Part shown: positions 35,422 to 44,572 of the stretch, in pieces
Numbering within the stretch: the stretch's first letter is position 1
Layout: every line of letters begins with the position of its first letter
NCBI RefSeq assembly: GCF_008086045.1
Contig: NZ_VSEY01000015.1
Location: 124,001-188,000 of the forward strand
Length of the DNA: 64,000 nt
Reading direction: 5' to 3'
Origin: Nonomuraea sp. PA05
GTDB lineage: Bacteria > Actinomycetota > Actinomycetes > Streptosporangiales > Streptosporangiaceae
Translations under genes and position numbers: made by a program
Notes under the pieces: model-generated
The model's input: only the letters and a program-made list of their open reading frames with translations
What the model was told of the DNA's origin: nothing
Databases searched by the model: none

Positions 35422-36201
35422 TCAGATGAACTTCTTGGACGCCAGGAAGTCGGCCGCCTTCTCGCCGCCGTCACCCTCGTCCTTGACGATCGTGCCGGCC
35501 GCGCGCGGCGGGGCCGCGGCGAAGTCGACGACCTCGGACCAGGCGGCTGCCAGGCCGACCTGGGCCGCGTCGATGGAGGCGTCGCCGATGGCGAGCGTCT
35601 CGACGGGCTTCTTCTTGGCCGCCATGATGCCCTTGAAGGACGGGTAGCGGGGCTCGTTGATCTTCTCCACGACGGAGATGACGGCCGGCAGCGGGGCCTC
35701 GACCCGGTCGTAGCCGTAGTCGGTCAGGCGCTGGATGGTGATGGCGCCCTTGTCGACCTCGACCTTGTTGGCCAGGGTGAGCTGGGACGCGCCGAGCCGC
35801 TCGGAGAGCATGGCGGCCAGCATCCCGGTGCGCGCGTCGGTCGACTCGGAGCCCAGGATGACCAGGTCGAACCCGATCTTCTTGAGCACCTGGGCCATCG
35901 CGTACGAGGTGGACAGCGCGTCGGAACCGTGCAGCGCGTCGTCGCTGAGGTGGACGGCCTTGTCGGCGCCCATGGCCAGCGCCTTGCGGATGGTGTCGGT
36001 CGCCTTGCCGGGGCCCATGGTGAGGACGGTCACCTCACCGCCGTGGGCCTCCTTCAGCTTCAGCGCCTCTTCGACCGCGTACTCGTCAAGCTCGTTGACC
36101 ACGCCGTCGGCGGCGTCGCGGTCGAGCGTGTTGTCATCGGACCGCAGCTTGCGCTCGGTCGCCGTGTCGGGGACCTGCTTCACGCAGACGACGATGTTCA
36201 T
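35422..36201 (-). CDS. etfB: Electron transfer flavoprotein, beta subunit
   Basis: A 259-residue ETF beta with the usual N-terminus (IVVCVKQVPDTA), the AMP-binding region GSESTDARTGMLAAMLSERLG and the ETF-beta signature VEAPLPAVISVVEKINEPRYPS. It pairs with EtfA. It is first in the operon. The 225-bp region upstream contains two palindromes that may bind a fatty-acid-responsive repressor. Confidence 0.97.
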   Translation of the reverse strand: MNIVVCVKQVPDTATERKLRSDDNTLDRDAADGVVNELDEYAVEEALKLKEAHGGEVTVLTMGPGKATDTIRKALAMGADKAVHLSDDALHGSDALSTSYAMAQVLKKIGFDLVILGSESTDARTGMLAAMLSERLGASQLTLANKVEVDKGAITIQRLTDYGYDRVEAPLPAVISVVEKINEPRYPSFKGIMAAKKKPVETLAIGDASIDAAQVGLAAAWSEVVDFAAAPPRAAGTIVKDEGDGGEKAADFLASKKFI

Positions 36202-36426
36202 GGCCGGTGGCCGACCTCCCGTAGTTCGCGTGCGCCCCCGCCTCGCTGCGGTGGGCGCCGAAATGCATCTGTCCAGACTGCCAGGTGCCCGACGGGCATC
36301 CGACAGAGGGTCTGCCGTGGTTTCGCCGTTATGTTACCCATGGGTAGCTTACGTGCAAACCCACAGCCCGTGCCTACCATCCCCACCATACCGAACTTTA
36401 TTCGGTCGTTGCTCACAGGTCGCCGG
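36202..36426. promoter_or_regulatory. etfBA promoter region with two palindromes
   Basis: A 225-bp non-coding stretch between etfB and the kinase cluster. It holds TGCCCG-A-CGGGCA (36286-36298) and the perfect 12-bp palindrome TACCCATGGGTA (36335-36346), about 140 bp upstream of etfB. The region around 36325-36400 is AT-richer than its surroundings and likely contains the promoter. The TACCC/GGGTA dyad looks like a TetR/FadR-type operator. No regulator gene is adjacent. Confidence 0.45.
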
Positions 36427-37635
36427 TCACGCCGACAGCAGGAACACTACGCCCACCACCAACGCGGTCCCCGCGAACAGCGCCAGCGTGAACGTGCTGA
36501 ACGACGCCGCCAGCCCGAAGCACAATCCGACCGCCCCCACCACGCTGACCAGGTCGACGACCATGCGGCTGCGCCTGAACGGCCCACGCGAGAACAGCGC
36601 CACCCCGCCGTCGGCCACGACACCCAGCGCGTACGCCGCCAGCAGGAAGAGCGACACCTCGGGCAGCGGCTCGCGCGCGGCAGCCGCCAGCAACGCCACG
36701 AACAATCCCGAACCGATCAGCCACCGCCTGCGCACCTTCTCCCGATGCCTGGCCCTGGACTCCTCCACCGAACGGCGGTACCGCTCCTTGCCGGGCCGCC
36801 ACTCCCTGGTGTCCAGCTCATCGGTGGCCTGACGGGCGGGAGCGGGAACGGGGCGCGGCACGTACGACATCGGCGCGACGCCCAGCCTGGCGCAGATCTG
36901 CGCGGCCGTGGGGCGCGCGGCGGGATCGGTGGACAGGCACTCGCGTAACAACGGCTCCAGCCACTCGGGCACGCCTTCGAGGTCGGGCGGATGGTGCACG
37001 ACCCGGTAGGCGACCGCGGAGGCGGGCCCCTGCCCGTACGGCTGCCGCCCGGTGGCCGCGTACGCCAGCGTCGCCCCGAACGCGAACACGTCGGCCTCCA
37101 CCCCCACGGCCCGCCCTTCGAGCACCTCGGGGGCCAGGTAGCCGGGCGTGCCCACCACCGCGCCCGAGGCGGTGACGGACAGCGAGTCGAGCGCGCTGGC
37201 GATGCCGAAGTCGATCACGACGGGCTCGCCCTCGGTCATCATCACGTTGGCCGGTTTGAGGTCGCGGTGCACGACCCCGGCCTCGTGCATGGCCTGCAGC
37301 GCGTCGGCCAGCCCGGAGGCCAGCCGCCGCAGGTCGGCCACGGGCAGGGGGACGGAGCTGAGCGGGCGGCCCTGCACGTACCGGGTGACGAGGTAGGGCC
37401 TCGGGCCCTTCAGCGAGGCGTCGAGCACCTCGGCGATGTGCGGCCCGCCGGCCATGCGCATGGTCTCGACCTCGCGCGCCAGCCGCGCCAGCGCCACGCC
37501 GTCGGCGGCGACGTGCGGGTGCAGGACCTTGACCGCGACCGTACGACCCTCAGGGTCGAGCGCCAGGTGCACCTCGCCGAACCCGCCGGCCCCCAGACGG
37601 GAGAGAAGCTCGTACGGGCCGAGGCGCTCGCTCAT
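36427..37635 (-). CDS. Membrane Ser/Thr protein kinase (third of the tandem set)
   Basis: A 402-residue kinase. The P-loop is GAGGFGEVH, the catalytic loop HRDLKPANV, the Mg loop DFGIAS, and the APE-like segment APEVLE. The kinase domain fills about 10-265. After a short basic linker there are four or five membrane segments packed close together (about 300-400), with almost nothing outside the membrane, so this is not a PASTA-type PknB. It is the shortest of three related kinases and begins 35 nt after the second. Confidence 0.93.
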   Translation of the reverse strand: MSERLGPYELLSRLGAGGFGEVHLALDPEGRTVAVKVLHPHVAADGVALARLAREVETMRMAGGPHIAEVLDASLKGPRPYLVTRYVQGRPLSSVPLPVADLRRLASGLADALQAMHEAGVVHRDLKPANVMMTEGEPVVIDFGIASALDSLSVTASGAVVGTPGYLAPEVLEGRAVGVEADVFAFGATLAYAATGRQPYGQGPASAVAYRVVHHPPDLEGVPEWLEPLLRECLSTDPAARPTAAQICARLGVAPMSYVPRPVPAPARQATDELDTREWRPGKERYRRSVEESRARHREKVRRRWLIGSGLFVALLAAAAREPLPEVSLFLLAAYALGVVADGGVALFSRGPFRRSRMVVDLVSVVGAVGLCFGLAASFSTFTLALFAGTALVVGVVFLLSA

Positions 37636-37670
37636 ACCTCATCTCTCCCCAGCGGGGACGGCGGGGACAC

Positions 37671-39497
37671 TCATGCCCAGGGATTCAGCCACCCCAGCCC
37701 CAGACCGTTCAGCAGATCGCCGATCAGCCCTGTGATCAGGCCGATCGTGCTCTGCCTGGCGTCGCTCGCCAGATCGTCGATCACCGACTCCGGCGGCCGC
37801 CACGGCGCCCACGAGGCGTCCTGGCCGAGCGCGAACATCACCGCGAACAGCGCCGCCGTGCCCACCAGCACGACCGCAACCAGGGCGGCGCCGGGGCTGC
37901 GCAGCACGCCGGTGAGCGTGCGCGTGACGGCCTTGCGCGGCGCGCCGCCGCCCGGCAGCACGAACAGGCCGGCGGCGAAGGCTCCCGCCGCGTACGCCGC
38001 GGCCTCGTTGACGCCCAGTTGCCCGGCCCAGTACAGCACGCCCCAGACGCAGACGCCGAACAGCAGCGCCAGCGGCACGTGCACCAGCGTCACCAGGGCC
38101 GATTTGACCAGCGCCCAAGGTGTGCCGACGAGGGCGAGCAGCGGGTCGGCCGCGCTGCTGCCGCGCACCTGGCGGCGCTTGACCAGGTCGCCGAAGAGGT
38201 ACTCGCCCAGGCGCAGCACGAGCGCGAGCGCGACGGCCACGGCCCCGGCCATGACCGGCATCATCACCGTCAGCGCCACCAGCGTGACCAGCAGCAGCAG
38301 CCCGACGACCTGGCTGCCGAACAGGTACCGCTTGCGTTCCGACGGCGGCGTGTACTGCGGCGGCGGCGTGTAGGGCCGCACCTGCGACGGCGCGGTGGGC
38401 GCCGGGACGAGTCGCCGGTCGGGCGGCGGGTAGCCGGCGACGCGCTGGTCGGGATGGGGCGCTGGCCTGGCGGACATCGGCGCGGGCACGTAGGGCGGAG
38501 GCCGCTCCTCTCCGCGCTTCGGCCGCTCCTCGCGGCGTTTCGGCCGCTCCTCGTGCCGGGTCAGCGCAGGTGAGGGCGCGGGCGGCGGCGCGGCCTTGCC
38601 GTACTCGACCGGCGGCAGCAGGTCGGAGAACGTGTCCATGGTCCGCGTGCGGGGCACCACCGGCTTCGTCCCGGTGGGCCCCTCGTTGAACGTGGTCACC
38701 GCCGGGTCGAGCGCCTTGGCCAGCCGTAGCAGCTCGTGGGCGCCTGGCCGGGCCGACGGCTCGACCTGCAGCGCCCGGGTGAGCCAGCCGCGCAGCCACG
38801 CGGGCGCCTTGTCGATCTGCGCCCGCCCTTCCATGATGTTGAAGCAGACCGACTCGAACGTGCCCGTGCCGAACGGCGGCGCCCCCGTCGCGGCGAAGAA
38901 CACCGTCGAGGCCAGCGCGTGCACGTCGGCCGCCTGGGTGATGTCGGAGTCGCGGATGATCTCGGGCGCCAGATAGCCGGGCGTGCCCACGAACATGCCC
39001 GTCTGCGTCAGCCGGGTGGCGTTGACCAGGTGGGCGATGCCGAAGTCGATGACCAGCGGCCGCTCGTCGACCAGCATGACGTTGGACGGCTTGAAGTCAC
39101 GGTGGATCACGTCGGCCGTGTGGATGGCCACCAGCGCCTGGCAGAGCCCCTGGGCGAGCTGGATGAGCTGCCTGGCCTCCAGCGGCCCCTGGGCCAGCAC
39201 GGTGTCCTCCAGCGTGCGGCCGGGGGCGAAGCGGGTCACCACGTACGGCTGGCTCCCGACGAGCTCGGCGTCGATCACCTCCGCGACGAACGGTGAGCGC
39301 ACCCTCCGCATCGTCTCGACCTCGCGGGTGAGCCGGTCGCGCGCCTTGAGGTCGGCGGCGACGTGGGGATGCAGCACCTTGATGGCGACTTCGCGTCCCT
39401 CACCGTCGAGACCTAGGTGGACGACCCCCATCCCGCCCTCGCCGATCTTCCTGACGAGGCGGTAGGGGCCGAGGCGTTCTGGTGCTTGGGTGCTCAT
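37671..39497 (-). CDS. Membrane Ser/Thr protein kinase (second of the tandem set)
   Basis: A 608-residue kinase. The glycine loop is GEGGMGVVH, the catalytic loop HRDFKPSNV, with DFGIAH and a TQTGMFVGTPGYLAPE activation loop. The domain ends near 265. A Pro/Arg-rich linker follows (about 285-385) with repeated KRREERPKR-like blocks, then about six membrane segments to the C-terminus. The activation loop carries Thr residues suited to autophosphorylation. It is 16 nt downstream of the first kinase. Confidence 0.93.
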   Translation of the reverse strand: MSTQAPERLGPYRLVRKIGEGGMGVVHLGLDGEGREVAIKVLHPHVAADLKARDRLTREVETMRRVRSPFVAEVIDAELVGSQPYVVTRFAPGRTLEDTVLAQGPLEARQLIQLAQGLCQALVAIHTADVIHRDFKPSNVMLVDERPLVIDFGIAHLVNATRLTQTGMFVGTPGYLAPEIIRDSDITQAADVHALASTVFFAATGAPPFGTGTFESVCFNIMEGRAQIDKAPAWLRGWLTRALQVEPSARPGAHELLRLAKALDPAVTTFNEGPTGTKPVVPRTRTMDTFSDLLPPVEYGKAAPPPAPSPALTRHEERPKRREERPKRGEERPPPYVPAPMSARPAPHPDQRVAGYPPPDRRLVPAPTAPSQVRPYTPPPQYTPPSERKRYLFGSQVVGLLLLVTLVALTVMMPVMAGAVAVALALVLRLGEYLFGDLVKRRQVRGSSAADPLLALVGTPWALVKSALVTLVHVPLALLFGVCVWGVLYWAGQLGVNEAAAYAAGAFAAGLFVLPGGGAPRKAVTRTLTGVLRSPGAALVAVVLVGTAALFAVMFALGQDASWAPWRPPESVIDDLASDARQSTIGLITGLIGDLLNGLGLGWLNPWA

Positions 39498-39513
39498 CGC
39501 CGCCTTCCCCGCG

Positions 39514-41472
39514 TCATCCCCCGGAATTCCCCCCTAGGTTGTCGAGCTGGTTCGCCACTTCTTGGACGTTCAGCGGAGTCCATACGGCCTCCCCCTCAGG
39601 CTTGTCCCCGAACGTGCTGTAAGCGAGGGTGAGCGAGAGCGCGGCACCCGCCGCGAGGACTCCCGCCATCACCATCGCCGCTGTTCTCGAGGGTACGAGC
39701 GATGAGAGCGTTCTGCGCATCTGCTTGCCGGGACCCTCGACTCCCGGGCCCGCGCAAACGGTCCACAACGCGATCGCCGCGCCCCAGGCCAGGGCGTAGT
39801 AGGAGTTCATCCCGGCCACCACGGTGAGCAGGAGCGTCACCGGGAGGCCCAGGATCAGCGCGTACAGCACGAGTGCCAGCGTGATGCCCGCCGACTTGGC
39901 CAGCGCCGCCGGGAAGGCGAACACCCGGACCACGTCGAGCGCCGCCGCGCCGGCCGCCCTGCGGGTGGCGAGCTGCGGCTGGGCCAGGTCGGCCCCACGC
40001 AGCAGGATCGCGACCGGCAGGGCCACGATCGCCACCAGCACCGGCTTGAACACGGCCGCCACGATCATCAGGATCAGCAGCATGGCGCCCGCCACGCCGT
40101 ACGCCCTGGACCGCTGCAGCGGCTTGCCGGGCTGCACGCCGGGGATGTACGGCTCCCGCTTGGTCAGCCGGTCGGGCTGGGCGGGCGGGAACTGCTGCTG
40201 GGCCGGGATGTAGGGCGGCGGCTGCACCGGGATGGGGTTCGGGCGGCCGTAGTCAGGCCCGGGGGGACCTGGCTGCGGGCCTGATCCGGGGCCCGGGTTC
40301 ATCCGGCGGTAGTCGGCGGAGTCGGGGCGCACCCGTCTCGTGGGCACGTCGGTCTCGCCGGGCGCGGGCGCGGGCGCGGCCGGGCCGTTGCCGGTGGCCG
40401 GCGGCGTCTGCGGCGGGTAGACCCCGGCCTCGCGCTGGATCTGCCGCAGCTCCTCGGGCGAGACCCTGCGGGTCGGCCACGGGTCGGGCTGGTTGGGCAG
40501 CAGCGAGACGTACTGCTGGTCGGGCGCCGGCGGGGCCGGCTGTTCCTGGTTCTCCAGCAGCCGCTTGGGCGTGACCGGCGGCGTGGAGATCTCGTACGAC
40601 GGCCGCTCCGTGACCTTGGGCGGCACGACGGGGTCGGGCCTGGGCACGGTGGAGATCTCGTCGGGCGAGGTGCTCCGCGCCGGCTTCGGCAGCATGCGGG
40701 CGGTCTGCTCGGCCAGCTCGGCGGCCTTGGGGCGCTTGCTGGGGTTGCGCTGGAAGGCCGCCTTGAGCAGCGGCTGCAGCTCGGCGGGGGCGGCGCTGAT
40801 GTCGGCCTTGCCCGCCGTGATGTTGTAGAAGATCATCTCCAGCGTGCCCTTGCCGAAGGGCGGCTGGCCCGTGCCCGCGTACAGCAGCGTGCCGGCCCAC
40901 GCGTGGATGTCGACCTCGGGGCCCGCCTCCTGGCCCTCGATGATCTCGGGCGCGAGGTAGCCGGGCGTGCCGATGAACATGCCGGTCTGCGTCAGCCGCG
41001 TCGCGTCGACCGCCTGGGCGATGCCGAAGTCGATCAGGACGGGCTCGCCGTCCAGGATCAGCACGTTGCCTGGCTTGAGGTCGCGGTGGATGACGCCCAT
41101 CGAGTGCACGACGGCCAGCGCCGAGGCCACCCCGTGGGCGACCTTGAGCAGCGCGGGCAGGTCGAGCGGGCCGTCGTTCTTGACGATCTCGTCAAGCGGC
41201 GGGCCCGCCACGTAACGCGTGACGATGTACGGACGATGACCGGTCACGTCGGCGTCGAGCACCTCGGCGATGTACTTGCTGCGGACCCGGCGCATGGTCT
41301 CGACCTCGCGCGAAAGCCGCCGCCTGGCGACCTCGTCGCCGGCGACCTCTCCGCGCAGGACCTTGATGGCCACCTGCCGCCCCTGAGGGTCGACAGCCAG
41401 GTGGACAACGCCCATCCCGCCTTCACCGAGCCGCCTGAGCAGCCGGTAAGGGCCTAGTCGGTCATCGTTCAT
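39514..41472 (-). CDS. Membrane Ser/Thr protein kinase (first of the tandem set)
   Basis: A 652-residue kinase with the same plan as its neighbour: GEGGMGVVH, HRDLKPGNV, DFGIAQ and a TQTGMFIGTPGYLAPE activation loop nearly identical to that of the second kinase. A long Pro-rich linker (about 265-450) and about six membrane segments follow. The two are clearly duplicates. ATG 41472 is chosen because it gives MNDDRLGPY, matching its paralogs; an ATG at 41487 is possible. It leads the three-gene kinase operon. Confidence 0.92.
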   Translation of the reverse strand: MNDDRLGPYRLLRRLGEGGMGVVHLAVDPQGRQVAIKVLRGEVAGDEVARRRLSREVETMRRVRSKYIAEVLDADVTGHRPYIVTRYVAGPPLDEIVKNDGPLDLPALLKVAHGVASALAVVHSMGVIHRDLKPGNVLILDGEPVLIDFGIAQAVDATRLTQTGMFIGTPGYLAPEIIEGQEAGPEVDIHAWAGTLLYAGTGQPPFGKGTLEMIFYNITAGKADISAAPAELQPLLKAAFQRNPSKRPKAAELAEQTARMLPKPARSTSPDEISTVPRPDPVVPPKVTERPSYEISTPPVTPKRLLENQEQPAPPAPDQQYVSLLPNQPDPWPTRRVSPEELRQIQREAGVYPPQTPPATGNGPAAPAPAPGETDVPTRRVRPDSADYRRMNPGPGSGPQPGPPGPDYGRPNPIPVQPPPYIPAQQQFPPAQPDRLTKREPYIPGVQPGKPLQRSRAYGVAGAMLLILMIVAAVFKPVLVAIVALPVAILLRGADLAQPQLATRRAAGAAALDVVRVFAFPAALAKSAGITLALVLYALILGLPVTLLLTVVAGMNSYYALAWGAAIALWTVCAGPGVEGPGKQMRRTLSSLVPSRTAAMVMAGVLAAGAALSLTLAYSTFGDKPEGEAVWTPLNVQEVANQLDNLGGNSGG

Positions 41473-41603
41473 GGCATGAAGCACCATACCGGCTTAATCC
41501 CCGCCCACGAGATGAACCATGAGGCCACATTCCCACTCGTACAACGTCCAGAACGGCCTCATCGGTTTCCCATCCAACGGTCTCGAATCGGCCTCGATTT
41601 CGT

Positions 41604-42116
41604 TCAGCCGGCCAAGGAGAGCACCTCTGCCCTCTTCAGCCCGGCCAGCGTGGCGCCGGAGACGGCCAGCTTCGACCTGCGCACACCGCTTCCGATCACC
41701 ACCTTCGGGTGCTCCGCGACGTGCGCGTCCACCAGGATCGGCCACTCCTCCGGCAGGCCGAGCGGCGTGATGCCGCCGTACTCCATGCCGGTCAGCTCGA
41801 CCGCCTCCGCCATCGGGGCGAAGCTGGCCTTGCGGGCGTCGAGGTGCCTGCGCACCACGCCGTTCACGTCGACCCGCATCGTGGCGAGCACCATGCACGC
41901 GGCGTAACGCGTCTCGCCGCCCCGCTTGGCCGCCACGACCACGCAGTTGGCCGACTCGTCGAGGGTCACGCCGTACTTCTCGCAGAACGCCGCCGTGTCG
42001 GCCAGATCGGGATCGATCTCGGCCACCTCGACGCCCTCCATGTCAGGTACGGCCCGCGCCACCGGATCGGCCAGGAGGTCGATCCGCTCGGTGGCGGGCA
42101 CCCAGTGCAACGTCAT
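41604..42116 (-). CDS. YbaK/ProX-type aminoacyl-tRNA deacylase-like protein
   Basis: A 170-residue single-domain protein of the YbaK/aminoacyl-tRNA editing fold. It shows CVVVAAKRGGETRYAACMV with a lysine in the expected place after a hydrophobic strand, then the family's late GGITPLGLP and IGSGVRRSKLAVSG. Such proteins hydrolyse mischarged tRNAs (for example Cys-tRNA(Pro)) in trans. The exact substrate cannot be told. It stands alone between the kinase operon and the amine-oxidase operon. Confidence 0.85.
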   Translation of the reverse strand: MTLHWVPATERIDLLADPVARAVPDMEGVEVAEIDPDLADTAAFCEKYGVTLDESANCVVVAAKRGGETRYAACMVLATMRVDVNGVVRRHLDARKASFAPMAEAVELTGMEYGGITPLGLPEEWPILVDAHVAEHPKVVIGSGVRRSKLAVSGATLAGLKRAEVLSLAG

Positions 42117-42177
42117 TCCATCTCCTCGATCGCCTCTCCCAGGAGCCTACTTGCGCTTCCGGGAGCCGCGGGCGGCG

Positions 42178-43737
42178 TCACGGAGACTGCAGCACTCTCC
42201 TGTGCAGTTGCGTGACGGCGGCGCGGGCGGACTCCATGGCCCCCGCCTGCCAGGCGATCAGATGGGTGAGCCAGTCGCCCGCGAAGTACACCCTTCCGGC
42301 GGGGCGTTGCAGAAGAGTGAAGGACGAATCAAAGGACGGCCAGCGCACCCAGCCGCCCTGGATGTGCTCCTGGCGCTCCCAGGCGATGGAGACGCTGGAC
42401 AGCAGGTTCTGCCGGTACTTCTCACCGTGGATCTTCTTGCCCTGGGTGAGCGCCCTGCGCCGCCTGTCCTCCGGGGTGAGCGCGCTGTAGAGCTCGGCGA
42501 CGCGCTCGGTGTTGTAGTAGCCGACGAGCAGGCCGCGCTCGGCGTGGTAGTCGTGCGAGGGGTACCAGATGTGGGTGAGGTCGAGGTCGGTCTCGGTGAC
42601 GCCGCCGTAGATCCGGTCCTCCAGCTCCCACCAGCGCCTGCCGTACTCCAGGCCGATCTTGCCCGCGGCGATCGGGACGGGGGTGGCGAGCGCGGTGGTG
42701 ATCTGGGCGCCGAGGTTGTGCGGGATCCTGGCGAGGACGTGCGGCGGGAGGGCGGCGATGCAGTAGTCGGCCTTGACGGTGCCGCCGGTGTGGGTGACCT
42801 CGACGCCGTCGGCCATGGTCGTGATCCTGGTGACCTTGGCGCCGGTCCTGATCCTGTCCTGGCCGACGGCCTGCTGGAGCTTGGTGACGATGGCGTCCAT
42901 GCCGCCGACGGGCTGGAACATGGGGGTGGCCTGCTCGTAGCCGAAGTCGTTGGTGATGGCCCGGCCGGTGCCGGCGGCGAGGACCTGGTGGAGGGTGCCG
43001 GGGTCCGGCATGGGCGTCCCGCCGTCTATAGACGGAAATTTCGTGAAACCGCGGCGCTCGGAGCCCGCGTAGTCGAGCTTGGGGCCCAGGTCGCCGAAGC
43101 GCCGCAGGAACTCCAGCAGGCTCTCCCTGTCGTTCCTGGTGAGAGCCTTGTCCAGCGCTCCGGCGTCGGTGGCCTTCGCCAGGAGTTCGGCGATGTATCC
43201 GTACATGTCGGCTCGGGCCGTGCGGGCCCTGACGGTCCGGCCGTTGGTGTGGACATAGGCGGAGGCGTTGTTGTTGATGAACGTCTCGATGGGGATGCCC
43301 AGCTCGCGGCAGTAGTCGAGGGTCACCATCCACTGGGCGATGCGGCCGGGGCCCGCGTTGAAGTAGACGCCGGCGCCGAACTTCACGTCCTGGGCCGCGC
43401 CGTTCAGCTCGGTCAGGCGGTCGCCGCCGCGCAGCGTGAGGTTCCGCCCGCCGGCCTTCTGCCGGGCCTCCAGCAGCGTGCAGTCGTAGCCGGCCTTGCC
43501 CAGCTCGTACGCGGCGGTCAGCCCCGCCACGCCCGCCCCGATGATCACGACCTTGGCGGACGCCCTGCCGCTCAGCGTGAAGTCGCCGGTGCGTGGCGGC
43601 GTGAACTCCTTGTCCTGCTCGGCGGGTGCCAGGCCGAGCGCGCCCATGGCGGCGTACATGGCGCCCGCGCCGCCGGCGGCGCCGATCCCGACGAGCAGCC
43701 CCCGCCGGGTCAGCGTGGCACGCTGGTTCTCAGCCAT
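42178..43737 (-). CDS. Tat-exported FAD-dependent amine / L-amino-acid oxidase
   Basis: A 519-residue flavoprotein. A twin-arginine signal TRRGLLVG precedes a hydrophobic core (10-32), so it is exported folded with FAD. The dinucleotide site VIIGAGVAGLTAAYELGKAG (around 64-83) and the late FAD motif VYFAGDWLTHLIAWQAGAMESA identify the monoamine/L-amino-acid oxidase group. It would deaminate an amine or amino acid outside the cell, releasing H2O2 and ammonia. Its ATG overlaps the M55 peptidase stop by 8 nt, so it is the last gene of a four-gene operon. Confidence 0.9.
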   Translation of the reverse strand: MAENQRATLTRRGLLVGIGAAGGAGAMYAAMGALGLAPAEQDKEFTPPRTGDFTLSGRASAKVVIIGAGVAGLTAAYELGKAGYDCTLLEARQKAGGRNLTLRGGDRLTELNGAAQDVKFGAGVYFNAGPGRIAQWMVTLDYCRELGIPIETFINNNASAYVHTNGRTVRARTARADMYGYIAELLAKATDAGALDKALTRNDRESLLEFLRRFGDLGPKLDYAGSERRGFTKFPSIDGGTPMPDPGTLHQVLAAGTGRAITNDFGYEQATPMFQPVGGMDAIVTKLQQAVGQDRIRTGAKVTRITTMADGVEVTHTGGTVKADYCIAALPPHVLARIPHNLGAQITTALATPVPIAAGKIGLEYGRRWWELEDRIYGGVTETDLDLTHIWYPSHDYHAERGLLVGYYNTERVAELYSALTPEDRRRRALTQGKKIHGEKYRQNLLSSVSIAWERQEHIQGGWVRWPSFDSSFTLLQRPAGRVYFAGDWLTHLIAWQAGAMESARAAVTQLHRRVLQSP

Positions 43738-44572
43738 AGGGGCCGCTGCCGCAGGCCACCTGCCCGGCGATGCTGGCGAACAGGCCGAACAGGGCCATGA
43801 TCTGGGTGAAGTCCTCGGTGGTGAACTCGGTGTGCCGCGCTCCCGCCGTCCGCACGCCGGGGATCAGCGAGACGGCCGCGGCGATGGCGGTGGAGTTCCA
43901 CTCCACCCCGAGCGTGTACGGCGCCTCCACCACGTACGGCGTGAAGTCGGTCAACCGCCCCAGCGCCCGCTCCGTGGCCTCACGGATCCGCGCCTGGGCC
44001 ACGACCGGCGGCAGCAGCTCGGCGGAGAACTTGTCGATGCCCTTCTTGACCGCGACGGTCTCCACGTCGCCGAGCAGCTCGCGGGCCTCGTCGCCGACGG
44101 CCTCGTCACCGGTCACCAGCACCACCGGCACCCCGTGGAACCCGGCGCACGCCGCGACCAGCCGTGTCTCGCCGCACAGCTCGCCGTTGAGGTAGACGTT
44201 CTGGATCTCCTTGCCCATCCACGTGTGGTTGAGCACCCCGTGCGGGACGCCGGCGCGGGCGTGGTAGCCCACGAAGCAGGCCGCCTGGAAGGAGCCGTCG
44301 AGCCCGTGCGCCATCCGCTGCGCCTTGCCCGGCCCCCTGATCAGGCTCGCCCGGGGGTCGAGGAGGTCGATGCGCAGGTTCTTGGTGGAGCCGTGGGCGT
44401 CGTTGACCAGCACGCCGCTCGCCCCCGCCGCGAAGGCGCCCTCGACGGCCGCGTTCGCGTCGGCGGTCATCAGCTCGCAGCCCCGCTCGTAGCCGCGCTT
44501 GCCGGCGTGCATCTCCTCGGGGTCGGTCAGCCCCGTCACGCCCTCCATGTCCACCGACAGATAGACCTTCAC
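43730..44572 (-). CDS. M55-family D-aminopeptidase (DppA-like)
   Basis: A 280-residue zinc peptidase. Asp8 and Glu10 (SVDMEG), His60 (NDAHGS), His104 (GYHARAG) and His115 (LNHTW) occupy the same numbered positions as the metal and catalytic residues of Bacillus DppA, and NGELCGE (129-135) supplies the last Glu. It removes N-terminal D-amino acids (such as D-Ala) from short peptides. The start is GTG 44572 with GGGAGCGC before it, and it overlaps the PP-loop gene by 4 nt (GTGA). Its company suggests peptide-derived D-amino acids are the pathway substrate. Confidence 0.92.
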   Translation of the reverse strand: MKVYLSVDMEGVTGLTDPEEMHAGKRGYERGCELMTADANAAVEGAFAAGASGVLVNDAHGSTKNLRIDLLDPRASLIRGPGKAQRMAHGLDGSFQAACFVGYHARAGVPHGVLNHTWMGKEIQNVYLNGELCGETRLVAACAGFHGVPVVLVTGDEAVGDEARELLGDVETVAVKKGIDKFSAELLPPVVAQARIREATERALGRLTDFTPYVVEAPYTLGVEWNSTAIAAAVSLIPGVRTAGARHTEFTTEDFTQIMALFGLFASIAGQVACGSGPYG

